A stretch of DNA of 64,000 bases from Branchipolynoe longqiensis (taxonomy: Eukaryota > Annelida > Polychaeta > Phyllodocida > Polynoidae), in contig CM059186.1 of the NCBI GenBank assembly GCA_030323885.1, positions 147,189,810 to 147,253,809 of the forward strand, in the 5' to 3' direction. Positions 22,263 to 32,206 of this stretch are shown one piece after another (the first letter of the stretch is position 1; each line of letters opens with the position of its first letter). Made by a program: the position numbers and the translations under genes. The notes below the pieces were generated by a model. The model worked only from the letters and a program-made list of their open reading frames with translations, was not told the DNA's origin and did not search any database.

Positions 22263-23744
22263 CTATCGAAAATCCGCTTTGGCTTCAGGTTTGTCAGTGC
22301 CATTCTTGCGCTCGAAAAACCGCCGTTTGTTCTGACAGTCTTTTTCAGGGTGTGGGTTAGCTTTTGAGTATTTTGAGGCACACCAGGCGCACAGGTGGCA
22401 CTTCCGATCCGGTTGTGATGTGTGATGTGTTGTGGCCGCACTCGTTTCCCCAGTTCCACTTTGTGCAGGGTTTACCGTCGGTCTCTTTCGTGTAGGCAGG
22501 TCGGACATAGTCTGGCTTGTCGGATCTGTCGGCGCGGCCGCTAGTAGTGTCGGGTCTTTTGTTAGTGTGTTCGTCGTTTGCCTTGGGGTGTTTCTTTCCA
22601 TCTATCTTATTTCCGTCTACACAGGCGTCACGCTGTACATCTTTGATGGCGTACTGATCCGCCCATCCGTGCTGCAGGCGGCCGTCGCCGATCATGGTGA
22701 ACACATCCTCAGACCACCTCCTGCAGGTCTGCCATTCGTACTGAGTGGCCATGGTCGTGAGTTGGTGTAAGTGTTCAAACATAGGCTCGATCCAGCTCGT
22801 CGGCATTGCGTGGTCTTTTATCATGCGGCACAGCGCGGCAAAATACTCCGCCCACGTCGCCTGGTCAAGGCCAAGGGAGCTATTATATGGTTACCTTTCC
22901 TGTCTCCCAGGGCTGATCCCGCGGCGGCCAGGAGTTCGTTTACCACATCACTGCGGTCGTTCTCCTCATAGTCGGTATGGGTCATTACATCATAGAAGGG
23001 GGTGCGGGAGGACGCTCGGTCACGGGCCATGGCAGCAGGCGTACGGAAGGGATTGTTAAACGGAACGAACTCACGGTTTGTTTTGGTGCCCTCCGCATAG
23101 TAGTACTGCTCGGGCCGTGTAGGCTGAGGATCGCGTGGGTGTGCGCGTCGATCCTTACTGTTGCTGCGGTGTCGCGCTGGGGCGAGCGTGTGAGCCATGT
23201 TCCTGTTGTCCGTGCTACGGCTGCGCCTTGGTGATTTCCTCCGGTGGTTGGTATCGGCATCATCTGTGGCGGTCGGCTGCCGTGGGGAGCACGATTGTTG
23301 GCGGCCATCTTGGTTGTCGCGCACGTGGTCAGCTGGACACGTGGGTCGGCGGCCATCTTGGAAGCCACGTGGTGACGCTGTGCACCGCCGTTTCGCTGCT
23401 GTGCGCTCAAATTCGTCCATTCTGTCTGCCATGCCGCGATATATCTTGTCGAGCCGTTCGTCCATGCGGGTCTGGAATCCGTTGAGGGCATTAATGAGAG
23501 CCTCATTGTTGCCTGCCGAGTCGCGGCGTCTGCTGGGGTTTGTGGGGGTGCTGTCCGGCGTTATGGTAGTAGTCTCGCGCCGTTCCTCGGTTCGGCTTGA
23601 ACGAGAGCGTGCTTTTTTTGTTGATTTTTCATGTGACACAACCGATTTGGGCCTGCCCCGCGGCTTACGGGTTGGTATAGGTTCCTCCGGTGTCTGTGGG
23701 TCCGTGGATGGATCCTTGTTGCGGTTATTCCGGGTTGACGGCAT
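22263..23744 (-). pseudogene. Ngaro-type gag, frame changes twice
   Basis: The first in-frame ATG is at 23744, just inside terminal repeat B. The N-terminal part is basic and low-complexity (RKPRGRPKSVVSH, AAKRRC, then Arg/Ser-rich), with a helix near EALINALNGFQTRMDERLDK. Near 22870 the frame changes and continues as TWAEYFAALCRMIKDHAM and the conserved CRRWSEDVFTMIGDGRLQHGW. Near 22430 it changes back to finish with a zinc-knuckle-like CHLCAWC...H..DC pattern and a stop at 22263, about 60 bases before pol opens. The DGRL..GW block and the Cys/His motif match the gag at 25432-26622, which supports gag identity and shows where each frame belongs. Gag would form the particle that packages element RNA. 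Confidence 0.82.
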
Positions 23745-23767
23745 CTTGGGGAATCCTAGAAAGTCGT

Positions 23768-24043
23768 TCAGAGTCCAGAGCCACGCGGCAGGTTCGGGCG
23801 CACTGGTCGGAGTGAGCTGCTCAGGCTCTCGCCGGCCAGGCGCGCGGAGGCCGCCATGGGGAGGTTCAGTGCTGGAGTTCAAGTGTAGGTGGCGGCAGTG
23901 TCACCCATAGGAGACAGTGCTGGGGGGAGGTGTGGGAAGTGGAAACCAGGTGGCGGCAGTGTCACCCATAGCCGGCAGTGCTGGAGGGAGGAGTTTGGTC
24001 CCGTGCCCAGAATTACCCATGTTGCCGCAGCATCATGCACAAT
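23768..24043 (-). repeat. Split direct repeat B, outer copy (5' end of element)
   Basis: Match of 18651-18926. It contains two 'gtggcggcagtg' blocks followed by 'ccata' and ends 'catgcacaat' against host-element sequence 'ctaccttaat'. The promoter for the element's RNA would be expected here, but no core promoter motif was identified. Confidence 0.9.
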
Positions 24044-24322
24044 CTACCTTAATTTAGTTTGAAGTAACTTTTATTTTAAATGGCTAACTTTTGAGATATT
24101 TGACATGCAAACATGTAGAATTAGTTTAGGCAAGCAAGTCAAAACTCTGACACCATCGGCTTTAGCAGTGACAGGTTGTATTAAATTGCCTCAGTATTCC
24201 CTTCCATATGACAACAAATGCTTAATAAATGGATCAGTATCTAAGTTAGATATGTAAGATCAATTCTAGATAATTGCTTTGGTTTTGAAAATTTAATACT
24301 TCATCAGACTATGCAACTTTAA

Positions 24323-25111
24323 GCTGCAATGAGCATTTAGAGATTCATCAAATTGATATATTTGGTTTTCCGACAATTTGTCTGTATATGTTCAATCAAA
24401 ATTCTATATTTTGGGATATAATATTGATAGAAATAATATCTATTAGTCTTAGAGAATGGTTATTGTAATACTGTGCCAAATATGAGGAAGATTCAAAAGG
24501 TTGTTTTGTTGCAATGAGCTTTCAAACATTGAAATGTTGAAAATAATGCGCTTACAGATGCTGTTTACATGCAAACAATAACACGTCTTGACATTTTAGG
24601 ATGCAAATATCTTTTGATTCTCTGCAGGTAGAGCTCTGAAAGAAAATAGGGTGTTAAACTGTTATGAATAGGTTAACTATTTAGCATTTATTCAGTGTTG
24701 TTGCAGTTTTCCAAGAAAATACCAAGTTTGAAAATGGCTATTGGCCAAATCAGAATGATTTTTTGGTTGTGAGTTGCACTTTTTGACATTGTCTTATTAA
24801 AAATCTGCTTGACTAATTGATTCAGCAATTGACACTTTAAATTCCTTTATATATGTAGAATGGAAATTGGTTAGCAGAACTCGCCTCACATCCTTCCACT
24901 TTTCATTATATTTGGTCAAAGTTCCACTTTTAATTCAAAATTAATACACCTTTATATATTTAATCTTAACAAATTATCCCGAGAATAATAATATATATAG
25001 CCTAACTGTTTTTGGATTTAGGCTTGTAATTTCAATGTCTACAGGATGAAATACAAATATTGCACCCTACGCATATTTTTTTAATTTTGCTGCTGGTACC
25101 TACTAAGAGCA
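24323..25111. other. No gene recognised
   Basis: AT-rich intergenic or intron-like sequence between two retroelement insertions. Nothing coding or clearly repetitive was seen. Confidence 0.5.
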
Positions 25112-25431
25112 TTGACTGGCTTCCCATTCGGGGGTCATATGTTTGAACCTTACTAACCACTGACTTATATTTGTCACTACTTGGCCTGGCACCGAGCATT
25201 GGTCGTAATGCGAAGCATTACGTTTGATGCGAGGAGAGGAAGAGATCCTCCCCCGCCCCGGGCTGTCGCGCTGCGCTCACACCTCACCCGACGCCGCCGC
25301 GCGCCGCTCCCTCCCCCGCCCCCGCGCCGCTCCCTTCCTGCCGCCTTCCACCCTCTGCCCTTTTCTCCTTTGGGCCTCATCTCCTCTACTGCTCCACCTC
25401 GGACCGCCGCTCCTCCTCGGACCAATTCATC

Positions 25432-26622
25432 ATGCCCGGGCGCGGAAAAGGGAAAAGCCGGAGGAGCACCAGGACTACCAGCACCAGGACTTCCGTCATG
25501 GCCACGCCAGGGCCCTCCTCGGGCTCGCCGGGAGGCTCCGCACCCTCCTCGGCCCCGGCGTCACCCTCGGCGCCCTCGGGCCGCCCCTCCAGCGATACGG
25601 CCGCCATCCTGGAGGCGATCAGCCGGCTCGCCACCCGCGTGGAAGCCGTCGAGACCGGGGTCGCCCGAGGAGCCCCGGACAGCCCCCAGCCCGCATCAAG
25701 GCGGGAGGCCGCCTACACCCTGCCGCCCGTCCCAGCGCCTCGGGCCCATGCCGCGACCGGGAGCCGACCGCCTCCCCCGCCTCAAGCGACTCTGCCCGGG
25801 GCGGTACATCCGCAGTACGAGGGGTACAGCCGCCTCGCCGCCGCCCCGGCCCCGGCGCCCCCCTACCGCCAGGAGACGGTGGAGCACAGCCCAGCATCCG
25901 CGGCCGACGCAGTCCGCGAGATCCTGGCCCCCGCCGAGGCGCACCACACCGTCCGGCGCCGAGGTGTCCCCTCAGATTATGTCTTCCCGTCCGACCTGGT
26001 GGAGAGGGGGCCGGGATGGAAGCCGGTGAAACTGGGTGAGGCCACCAAGGACGAGTATCACCTCGCCCTCCTCACCTTGGTCAGCCACCCCTCCTTCCCC
26101 GCCCACTCTCTCCAGGGCCTCCACCACCATCACCTCACCATCATGAGGGACAACCTCGTCCACCCATGGCCGACCGTCCGCCGGTACTCAGAGACCATCT
26201 TCTCATGGATCGCGGACGGGAGGCTCCCCCAAGGGTGGCACGACCCCGTGGCCCTCAACATGCTCCGAGTCGACAGCATGCTGACCATGGACTCCCTCAC
26301 CACGCCCCCCACCCCGGCAACACCAGCTCCCCGAGGCGAGGATGGGGCCCGAGGCGCACACCTGCCCCGGCCCCAAGTCGACACCCGCACCGCCTACGAT
26401 AGGCACGCTCAAGGGGCCCCCTGCCCCGCTTAGAACCGCGATCCCGCCTCGTGCGATCGGGCCCCCGTCGGGGAGGCCCACGGCGAGGTGGGAGACAGGC
26501 GCCGGCACGTCTGTGCCTATTGCGCCAACGTACGGCGCATATTAACTATGCACAGCGAGGCCGGATGCCTCACCAAGCAAGCCCGTGAGCGCCAGACACC
26601 GGCCGCCTCGGCGGATTTTTGA
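25432..26622 (+). pseudogene. Ngaro-like gag with one in-frame stop
   Basis: ATG at 25432. The first ~200 residues are Ser/Pro/Ala/Arg-rich and include a short helix, AAILEAISRLATRVEAVE. A structured part follows: PSDYVFPSDLVERGPGWKPV, LTLVSHPSFPAH and PWPTVRRYSETIF with ADGRLPQGWHDP. The last block corresponds to CRRWSEDVF...GDGRLQHGW in the other element's gag. A TAG at 26431-26433 interrupts the Cys/His region. The same frame continues as RRHVCAYCANVRR, with downstream His and Cys (a C-x2-C...H...C knuckle), to a TGA at 26620-26622. By alignment with the other gag the TAG replaces a Trp codon, a one-base change. All other frames in this GC-rich segment are shadows. Confidence 0.8.
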
Positions 26623-27145
26623 TCCGCCGGCCGGCCCGGGGGGCCCTTCCCGGCGCCTCACCCTAACCACTGCCGACAGCCCCGCGACTTCCACCGACAA
26701 CCTCCCAGCGAACACCGATCGAAACGCCGCCCAGACGAAGCCGGGGATCATCACCTCGCACCTCACACCTCAGACGACACAGCCCAGCCTCACGAGGGAC
26801 CCTCGCCAGACAGCCCAGCCACCGACCCTCATGACACCGCCTTCATGAACCCGCCCGACCCGACCCCGACTCCCACCCCGCCCAGCCCTGAGGAGTTCGC
26901 TGCCCCCCTGCTCGACCCTCGCCGGACCTCCTCCCCCCAGGCCTCAGGAGCGGGCCTCCCTTTTTTGGCCGCCCGCTCCCCCTCCACGTAGGCCCCGGAC
27001 CCTCCTCTCACCCAGACCTGCATCTCCGGGCCCCCGCCTCGGGCACCCCGTGCCCCCGCCTCGGGCGTGCCTCGAGCGTGCCTCGAGCCCTCTCCTACTC
27101 TTTGGCGGAGGGCTCCTCAGCCCCCCCCTCACCAGAACTCTGACA
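26623..27145 (+). pseudogene. Remnant of pol N-terminal linker, no RT
   Basis: Pro/Thr/Asp-rich reading (TPPSPEEFAAPLLDPRRTSS and similar) follows the gag stop, like the low-complexity start of pol in the complete element. It ends at 26990 before any reverse transcriptase motif. Function is inferred from position and composition only. Confidence 0.4.
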
Positions 27146-27255
27146 TTGCTCCTTATGAGCCCCTGTTGTATTTATCCTTTTCTGCTCCTCATGAGCCCTT
27201 CACTGCATTGCTCCTCATGAGCCTGTTTATTGTTGCTCCTCATGAGCCCTATCAT
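27146..27255. repeat. Four spaced copies of a CTCATGAGCC motif
   Basis: 'gctcctcatgagcc' or close variants start near 27148, 27184, 27210 and 27235. The core CTCATGAG is its own reverse complement. They lie in the 3' region of the GC-rich element, before its 'aataaa'. Confidence 0.8.
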
Positions 27256-27734
27256 TGCTTTTCTCCTCCTCAGCCTGCTTATTATCTGTTCCTCTGTATG
27301 CTCTGTTGTTGAGGCGTTAATAAAACGCCTTTCTTTCCACCCCCGCCTTGCTTTCTTCCTTTTCGCGCATCAATAGGATAGGGCAAGGACTGGTTTCCTC
27401 AGTATATGGTCATGGTGGTTCAGCTTTCCAGTGGGGCAGCACTATCAGGTCACCATGCATGCAGAGTCAGCAGTAGTTATCCGTCCTGATATGATCTTAG
27501 ATGTTGCTAGGATTTAAAGCCCCCAACAGACAAGTGGCGGCTAATTGCCTAGTTTACTGTTCCTTTCCCAGTGCATTGTGTACAAAAGTGGGGACTCTGC
27601 CCTTTAAAGCTGCCAAATGCGATGAAGGCATCACTCATTAAGGATTTATTACTGTATAGAAGGAATACTGCACCACTTATTGGAGTGTGTCGAGGTTTCC
27701 AACCACACTATGTTGTATAAAGTGATTCGTTCTC

Positions 27735-28220
27735 CTGCCTCCAGGCTGTTGCTGGACTGAAAATAGACCACCCTATGGTGGCAAAGGTCATTTATAAAAT
27801 GAACCAACTGGCAACAAATGGATATGACCTCCACCTGTGCTGGGTGCCTGGCCATGCCGGCATCCGAAAAACGAACGAGTTGATCAGGCTCCGAAGAAGG
27901 CTCTGAACTATGATGGTGGGTCATGGCTGAGCCCTCACTCTGATTTGAAACCTCTAATAGCCACCTACATCAAATCCAAATGCAACATGAGTGGGATGAA
28001 AACATCAATAAACTGCAAGAAATTGAACCATCTGTTGGAAAACCACCACAGACCCACACGGCAGTTCGGCGGGACCAAGTGGTCCTTAGCCGCTGCTGTA
28101 TTGGCCACTCATGGCTTACACATGCTTTTCTGTTCAAAGGGGACACTCCCCTGAATGTATTTGGTGTCAGTCCCCAATTACACTCAAACACATTTGATTA
28201 AGGTGTGTTGAGTTCTTGGC
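27735..28220 (+). pseudogene. LINE ORF2 C-terminal fragment: RNase H and zinc-binding end
   Basis: The reading KIDHPMVAKVIYKMNQLA and LHLCWVPGHAGI is the RNase H domain of an I-like non-LTR retrotransposon (the WVPGHxGI block). After a frame change come NERVDQAPKKAL and LKPLIATYIKSK; after another, QLQ-type text and RRDQVVLSRCCIGHSWLTHA, the conserved RR.E..L.R..IGH..LTH block. It ends with a C..C...LKHI-type motif that carries a TGA. At least two frameshifts and a stop make this a dead 5'-truncated copy. Confidence 0.85.
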
Positions 28221-28498
28221 CTTGCGCCAACAGTTTTACACTGCAAGCAGCATGCCCAACCTTTTCACAAAAGTATAACAAGAAAACATTTTAACCTTTT
28301 TAAAGGCAGCTGATCTATACCATCACATATAGTCCATTAAACCCATTAGATCAATTAAGAATTTATCTAAATTCTATTTTACTTAGCCACAAATTATGTA
28401 ACTGTGAGCTTTTTAAATCCATAGTGTCTACTGACACAAAATTGATTCTGTGCTTTTGCAGTCTGTAAGAGCAATAGTTGAATAAAAACCAAACAATT

Positions 28499-28563
28499 CT
28501 CGCCGTGAATATGGCCTATGCTGCCGACACAGCGTAAAGAAACCACCAATCAATCAGTCAATC
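28499..28563 (+). mobile_element. SINE 3' end with (AATC)n-type tail
   Basis: 'tcgccgtgaatatggcctat', 'gctgccgacacagcgtaaag', then 'caatcaatcagtcaatc'. Same end as 14398-14462. Confidence 0.65.
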
Positions 28564-28649
28564 TGCTGAAGTCATGATGACAAAATTAATTTAGCATGTT
28601 TTCACTTCCAAGTATCTACGCTAGCCATTTATAATCAGTTACATTTTGA

Positions 28650-28812
28650 ACATGCCTTCCGTGCGGGATATCGGGAGTTCGATTCCCGGTCGAGTCAAAC
28701 CAATGACTTACAAAATGTATACTTGCCACTACACAGCCTGGTACTTGGCATTAATAATAGGATAGGGCAAGAACTGTTTAGCTCAGTGTCAGGATAATGA
28801 GTGATGCAATCA
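28650..28812 (+). mobile_element. SINE fragment, type A family, 3'-truncated
   Basis: Contains box B-like 'gggagttcgattcccgg', 'cgagtcaaaccaatgactta', the body 'gcctggtacttggcatt' and 'ctcagtgtcaggataatga', then stops. The box A half and the tail are missing. Confidence 0.8.
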
Positions 28813-29517
28813 ACTATGCTATATCCAACATGTAAGGAGTAGCTAACAAGAAGTAAAGTCTATTTGTGTTTATCAAATACATGTATTTTATTACTATCCG
28901 ATGGAAATACAAATATGTAAAATATAAAGGTCCACAATGAACGATACGACGGAAAAATCATATAGCCATTATAAAAAATAGGCCTAGATTGTGTCAAAAG
29001 CAGTTATCAAAGCCCAATGCAAACACCCCAGGTCACCGATTCTTCTCGACGAGAATAGATTGATTCTTTTTCTTTAAAATAAATAAATAAAAGAGAGAAA
29101 TTAGGTTGGTAAATAAACCATGACAGTTTATGACTTAGTATACAGGAAATCTACTCTAGTCCTAAGTTGAATACATGAATTATTTACGTCTAGCTGTTAT
29201 CAGAGCTACGCATGACAGTAGAGTGAAGTTTGAATACGCATCAAGAACCTAATATTCCGATCCTGCAGACAAGATAGATTCCTGATTGATATTCCAGAAT
29301 TAGTATTCAGGAGGCTGAGTGAGTGCTTAAACTACGTATTAATACGGCACAGTCTGCAACAGTCGAGTCCAAACACTGACAATGTTCGTCCGAATCATAT
29401 AAAGTACATTTTACAAATATTTCATTTTGTCTTGGACAATATTTGTATAAAAATCTACACTAAGCAACAGTTTTGTTGTCGGTATAGTTATATGGAATGG
29501 AATGCACAATGCAAATG

Positions 29518-29556
<39 letters not shown>

Positions 29557-29573
29557 CATATATATATATATAA
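29518..29573. repeat. (TA)n microsatellite
   Basis: Interrupted (TA)n with occasional CA units. Confidence 0.95.
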
Positions 29574-30049
29574 TGTATTTAAAACATGTTTGGTATTACA
29601 TCATTGTTATTGTTGTCGGTATCATCAATGTAGTGTGCTTACGGAAAACACGTAACGATAAGCACCACGATTATGGAGTTAAAAAAAACAAGAATTAAGT
29701 CGGCATTTAAGCGACACATCAATTTCATACTAGAGTCAGTGTAGAGTGTGATCTGTATAACAGTTCACATTTTTAATTTAATAAGTTATATTCAATACTA
29801 AGGGCTTAAGCTGACTTTCATATCAGGTAGAGGGGAAGTGTTTATAGTTCGAGTTTAAAAGTTTTGCTCGCAGATAATAAAACAAAAAGAAGGAAAAGGT
29901 TTAACCTCCGAGATGTAGAGCGCATTTCATAATCGGCAACGTTGGAATGCTTTTCAGTTTGTTCTCAAGAGTTTCTTCCAAAGCGTATAATTCAACACAG
30001 TGGATTATTCACTCTGGACTTCAGCTAGAACCTTGAGGTCAATAAGTAT

Positions 30050-30320
30050 ACTTATACATATATAATTATATATGTGATTATATTTATAATTATATAGTAT
30101 AATTATATATATATATAATTACCTCGTATAATTTTTTTTTATAATTATGTAGTATTATATGTATAATTATGTAGTATAATTATATATAATTGTACATATA
30201 ATTGTGTAGAATTATATCAACACTTATATATATATAAGTATATATAATTATATACATATAAATTATAAATATGTATATATATATGTATATATATATGTAT
30301 ATATATATATATATTCCATT
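30050..30320. repeat. Degenerate TATAATTAT array
   Basis: About 270 bp of overlapping TATAATTATAT and TAATTATGTAG words ending in (TATG)(TA)n. Almost no G or C on either strand. Confidence 0.9.
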
Positions 30321-30995
30321 GCTCACCGATCCCAGTGGCCTGCTAGTTAGAAACTGACTACACTCCTCTTTGCCTGGTATGAGTAGAGGGTATATATTTC
30401 ATGGATACGAGTTTTGGAGCACTGGCAAGTGAAGATATTACAATGCTTCAGGTATTGTGTCACTTCAGGCATATTATATCATTGCCACACAGCCCCTGCG
30501 CACCAATGCGATGATCACGGTGGTGTAATCAATATTGGGTGGTAATCTCCCTGATATTTAGGTACTACTTACAAATGCCCCTATTGCAAAACCTTCAAAT
30601 GAAACTGGGTTGCCTGGTGTTGTAAACTCCAATCGCTTCCATACCAGAAGTAGGCCTAGCCGCTTCAATTCTCAGCGAGCTAGTCATTTCTTTTCTTGGG
30701 GGGTGGGGGGGGGGGGTGTGTGCGAAATTATCCATGTATCATGTGTTGGTAATTAAACTAACTTAGCATCAATATAGTAAAATACCTTAAGCTTGTGGAT
30801 ACTATTAGATTAATCCCGTTTATGGGGATGGGAATGTACACAAGAATAAACAACACACGTGCTGTATAGGGCCTATTGTGGGCCTACATTCGTACAGTAC
30901 CGCACAGAAATTAACAAACAGCAACAGTTTTGGCAATTCGGAACCTTGAGTCTCAAGAATGAAGGACATGATTCCAAATGCGGGTATTTCTCGGC

Positions 30996-30999
<4 letters not shown>

Positions 31000-31030
<31 letters not shown>

Positions 31031-31042
31031 TATATATGTATG

Positions 31043-31085
<43 letters not shown>
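31000..31085. repeat. (TA)n microsatellite
   Basis: (TA)n with rare TG/TT interruptions; the Tyr-Ile reading across it is not a protein. Confidence 0.95.
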
Positions 31086-31089
<4 letters not shown>

Positions 31090-31645
31090 CACTAAAGCTC
31101 CATGCTTTGCAACTTGCAATTAATACTTGATGATTTCACATGGTTGATATCGATGCCGCCTAAATTAAGTTCCATTTGTGGTTAGACGACGTAATGATAT
31201 TGTTGACAATATCATCCAGTAAGTTCTCAATTCGTCGGACCAGTGTCATCTTCGTTAAATGTGAAGCTTTAAAGAAAGAAAAAAAGCAAATAAAAAACAC
31301 AAAAATTACCATGGAATGATTACAAAGATATAGCCCAATAGGCAATAAACAAACAGGACACTTTTATCCAAGTCAAACTTAGATTATGATCATTATAAAT
31401 CACGGGTAGCAAACAGATGTTATACCACATCCTGTTGGCGGGGTGGGAGTCAAGTCAGGGCGAGGTGGACAAAACAGATAATATGCACAGCAAGGCTAAC
31501 ATTCCTTTTATGCGGTATGTGAATGCGACATGAAATGGAAAACATGTAAATATAATACAAATGATTCCATATATGTCCAACTGTAAGCATAGACAGCAAA
31601 CTGGATCACTCCATGTAGCGATTGGTGCGAATGCATATACAAAAT

Positions 31646-32206
31646 CAGGGGCCATATGTATGAGCAACTTTTTATCGGCTCCGGTGTTAACGGCGGGTCC
31701 TGGGTTATCTAACGCCGGTGTTCCAGATGTGTCACGGGGTATGTATGTGTCCAAAGCGTGGCGGGGTTAGTTAAATATGATCGCATTGAATAGATTTGGG
31801 CCTAATATATTGCCGCCGATGCGGCGGTGTTCTGGCAGTATGGATATCGACGTCGCTGCGGCGGCGGCGGTTTGTTTAGTTTACATTCGTCGATTCAACA
31901 ATATGAATTACACCGCCAATGCGGCGGCAGCGTTAACAACGGTTCGATTTTAGGGTTAATTTGATTAAACTTCACTTATTGCTTATGTAATTCTGTTAAA
32001 TATGATCGCATTGAATAGATTTGGGCATAATCGGTCCCTAACATCGACGTTAACCATCCTATGGCTTGGGGTTAGTGCAGGCGACTTTAAGCTCTCAGTG
32101 TTTGTCTAACGCCGACACATACATACGGCGTTATCGCCGCTAACCCGGTAAACCCGCCGAAAACCAGCTTCGCAGCGCTAACCCCGACACATACATATGA
32201 CCCCAG
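31646..32206. mobile_element. Element with CATATG(T)ATG ends and GGC/GCC tracts, copy 1
   Basis: The left end 'ggggccatatgtatg' near 31648 and right end 'catacatatgacccc' near 32200 are inverted. The interior has 'gccgccgatgcggcgg'-type blocks and the text 'gttaaatatgatcgcattga', 'atagatttggg' twice (about 31770 and 31997). The same interior text occurs inverted at 33690-34050. No coding sequence. Confidence 0.7.

Larger units (their letters stand above)
18479..24043 (-). mobile_element. Nearly complete Ngaro-type (YR) retrotransposon
   Basis: A 5.57 kb GC-rich element reading on the - strand. In coding order it has terminal repeat B (24043-23768), gag, pol with reverse transcriptase and RNase H, tyrosine recombinase, then repeats A (19060-18927), B (18926-18651) and A (about 18620-18479). 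A left copy of B with an A-B-A group on the right is the 'split direct repeat' layout of Ngaro/PAT elements, which replicate through a circular DNA that the recombinase inserts. It sits in a small inverted-repeat element with no target duplication longer than a shared AAT. Frame breaks in gag and the recombinase, and a missing RNase H segment, suggest this copy is non-functional unless homopolymer errors explain the frame breaks. Confidence 0.93.
18403..24322 (+). mobile_element. 'GCATAGTCCGATG' element interrupted by the Ngaro-type element
   Basis: The left part is 18403-18478 and the right part 24044-24322. Joined across the insertion they match the unbroken copies at 37979-38341 and 46007-46340: '...gattgttataat' directly followed by 'ctaccttaatttagtttgaa'. 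The intact relatives act as empty-site controls for the insertion described in the next entries. Confidence 0.88.
25201..27371 (+). mobile_element. Truncated Ngaro-like retroelement: gag plus start of pol only
   Basis: A very GC-rich insertion in an AT-rich SINE. It begins with a small hairpin (25204-25222, 'cgtaatg'/'cattacg') and a C-rich leader, then gag (25432), then Pro/Thr-rich sequence resembling the pol linker of the 18-24 kb element. No reverse transcriptase or recombinase motif follows. The end has a poly(A) signal-like 'aataaa' near 27319 and four CTCATGAG-type repeats. A short GCAT at both junctions (25196-25199, 27367-27370) could be a target duplication. Split direct repeats were not found, so the copy is either internally deleted or a non-autonomous relative. 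Confidence 0.75.
25112..27540 (+). mobile_element. SINE (type A) split by a GC-rich retroelement
   Basis: The left half, 25112-25200, has box B-like 'atgtttgaacctta', 'tatttgtcactacttggcct' and 'ggcaccgagcatt'. The right half, 27372-27540, resumes exactly with 'aataggatagggcaaggact' and runs through 'tccgtcctgatatgatctta'. In intact SINEs these two texts are contiguous, so the 2.17 kb between them is an insertion. Confidence 0.85.
28813..31645. other. No gene; AT-rich with (TA)n arrays
   Basis: No exon was recognised. Contains a (TA)n tract (29518-29573), a long TATAATTATGTAG-type degenerate array (30050-30320), a poly-G run near 30703-30716 and a (TA)n tract at 31000-31085. Confidence 0.6.

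Noticed and set aside
20077..22335. Long + strand reading frames across the Ngaro-type pol region
   Set aside because: They lie opposite a frame with clear RT/RNase H motifs; GC-rich DNA lacks stop codons by chance and the peptides are Arg/Gly/Pro-rich without motifs.
25181..26039. Additional 270-280 codon frames overlapping gag on the + strand
   Set aside because: They are out of frame with the gag that has homology to the second element and consist of Arg/Pro-rich low-complexity text.
30859..31095. Tyr/Ile-rich proteins (also near 36.5, 49.2, 49.9, 55.6 and 56.3 kb)
   Set aside because: They are translations of (TA)n repeats.
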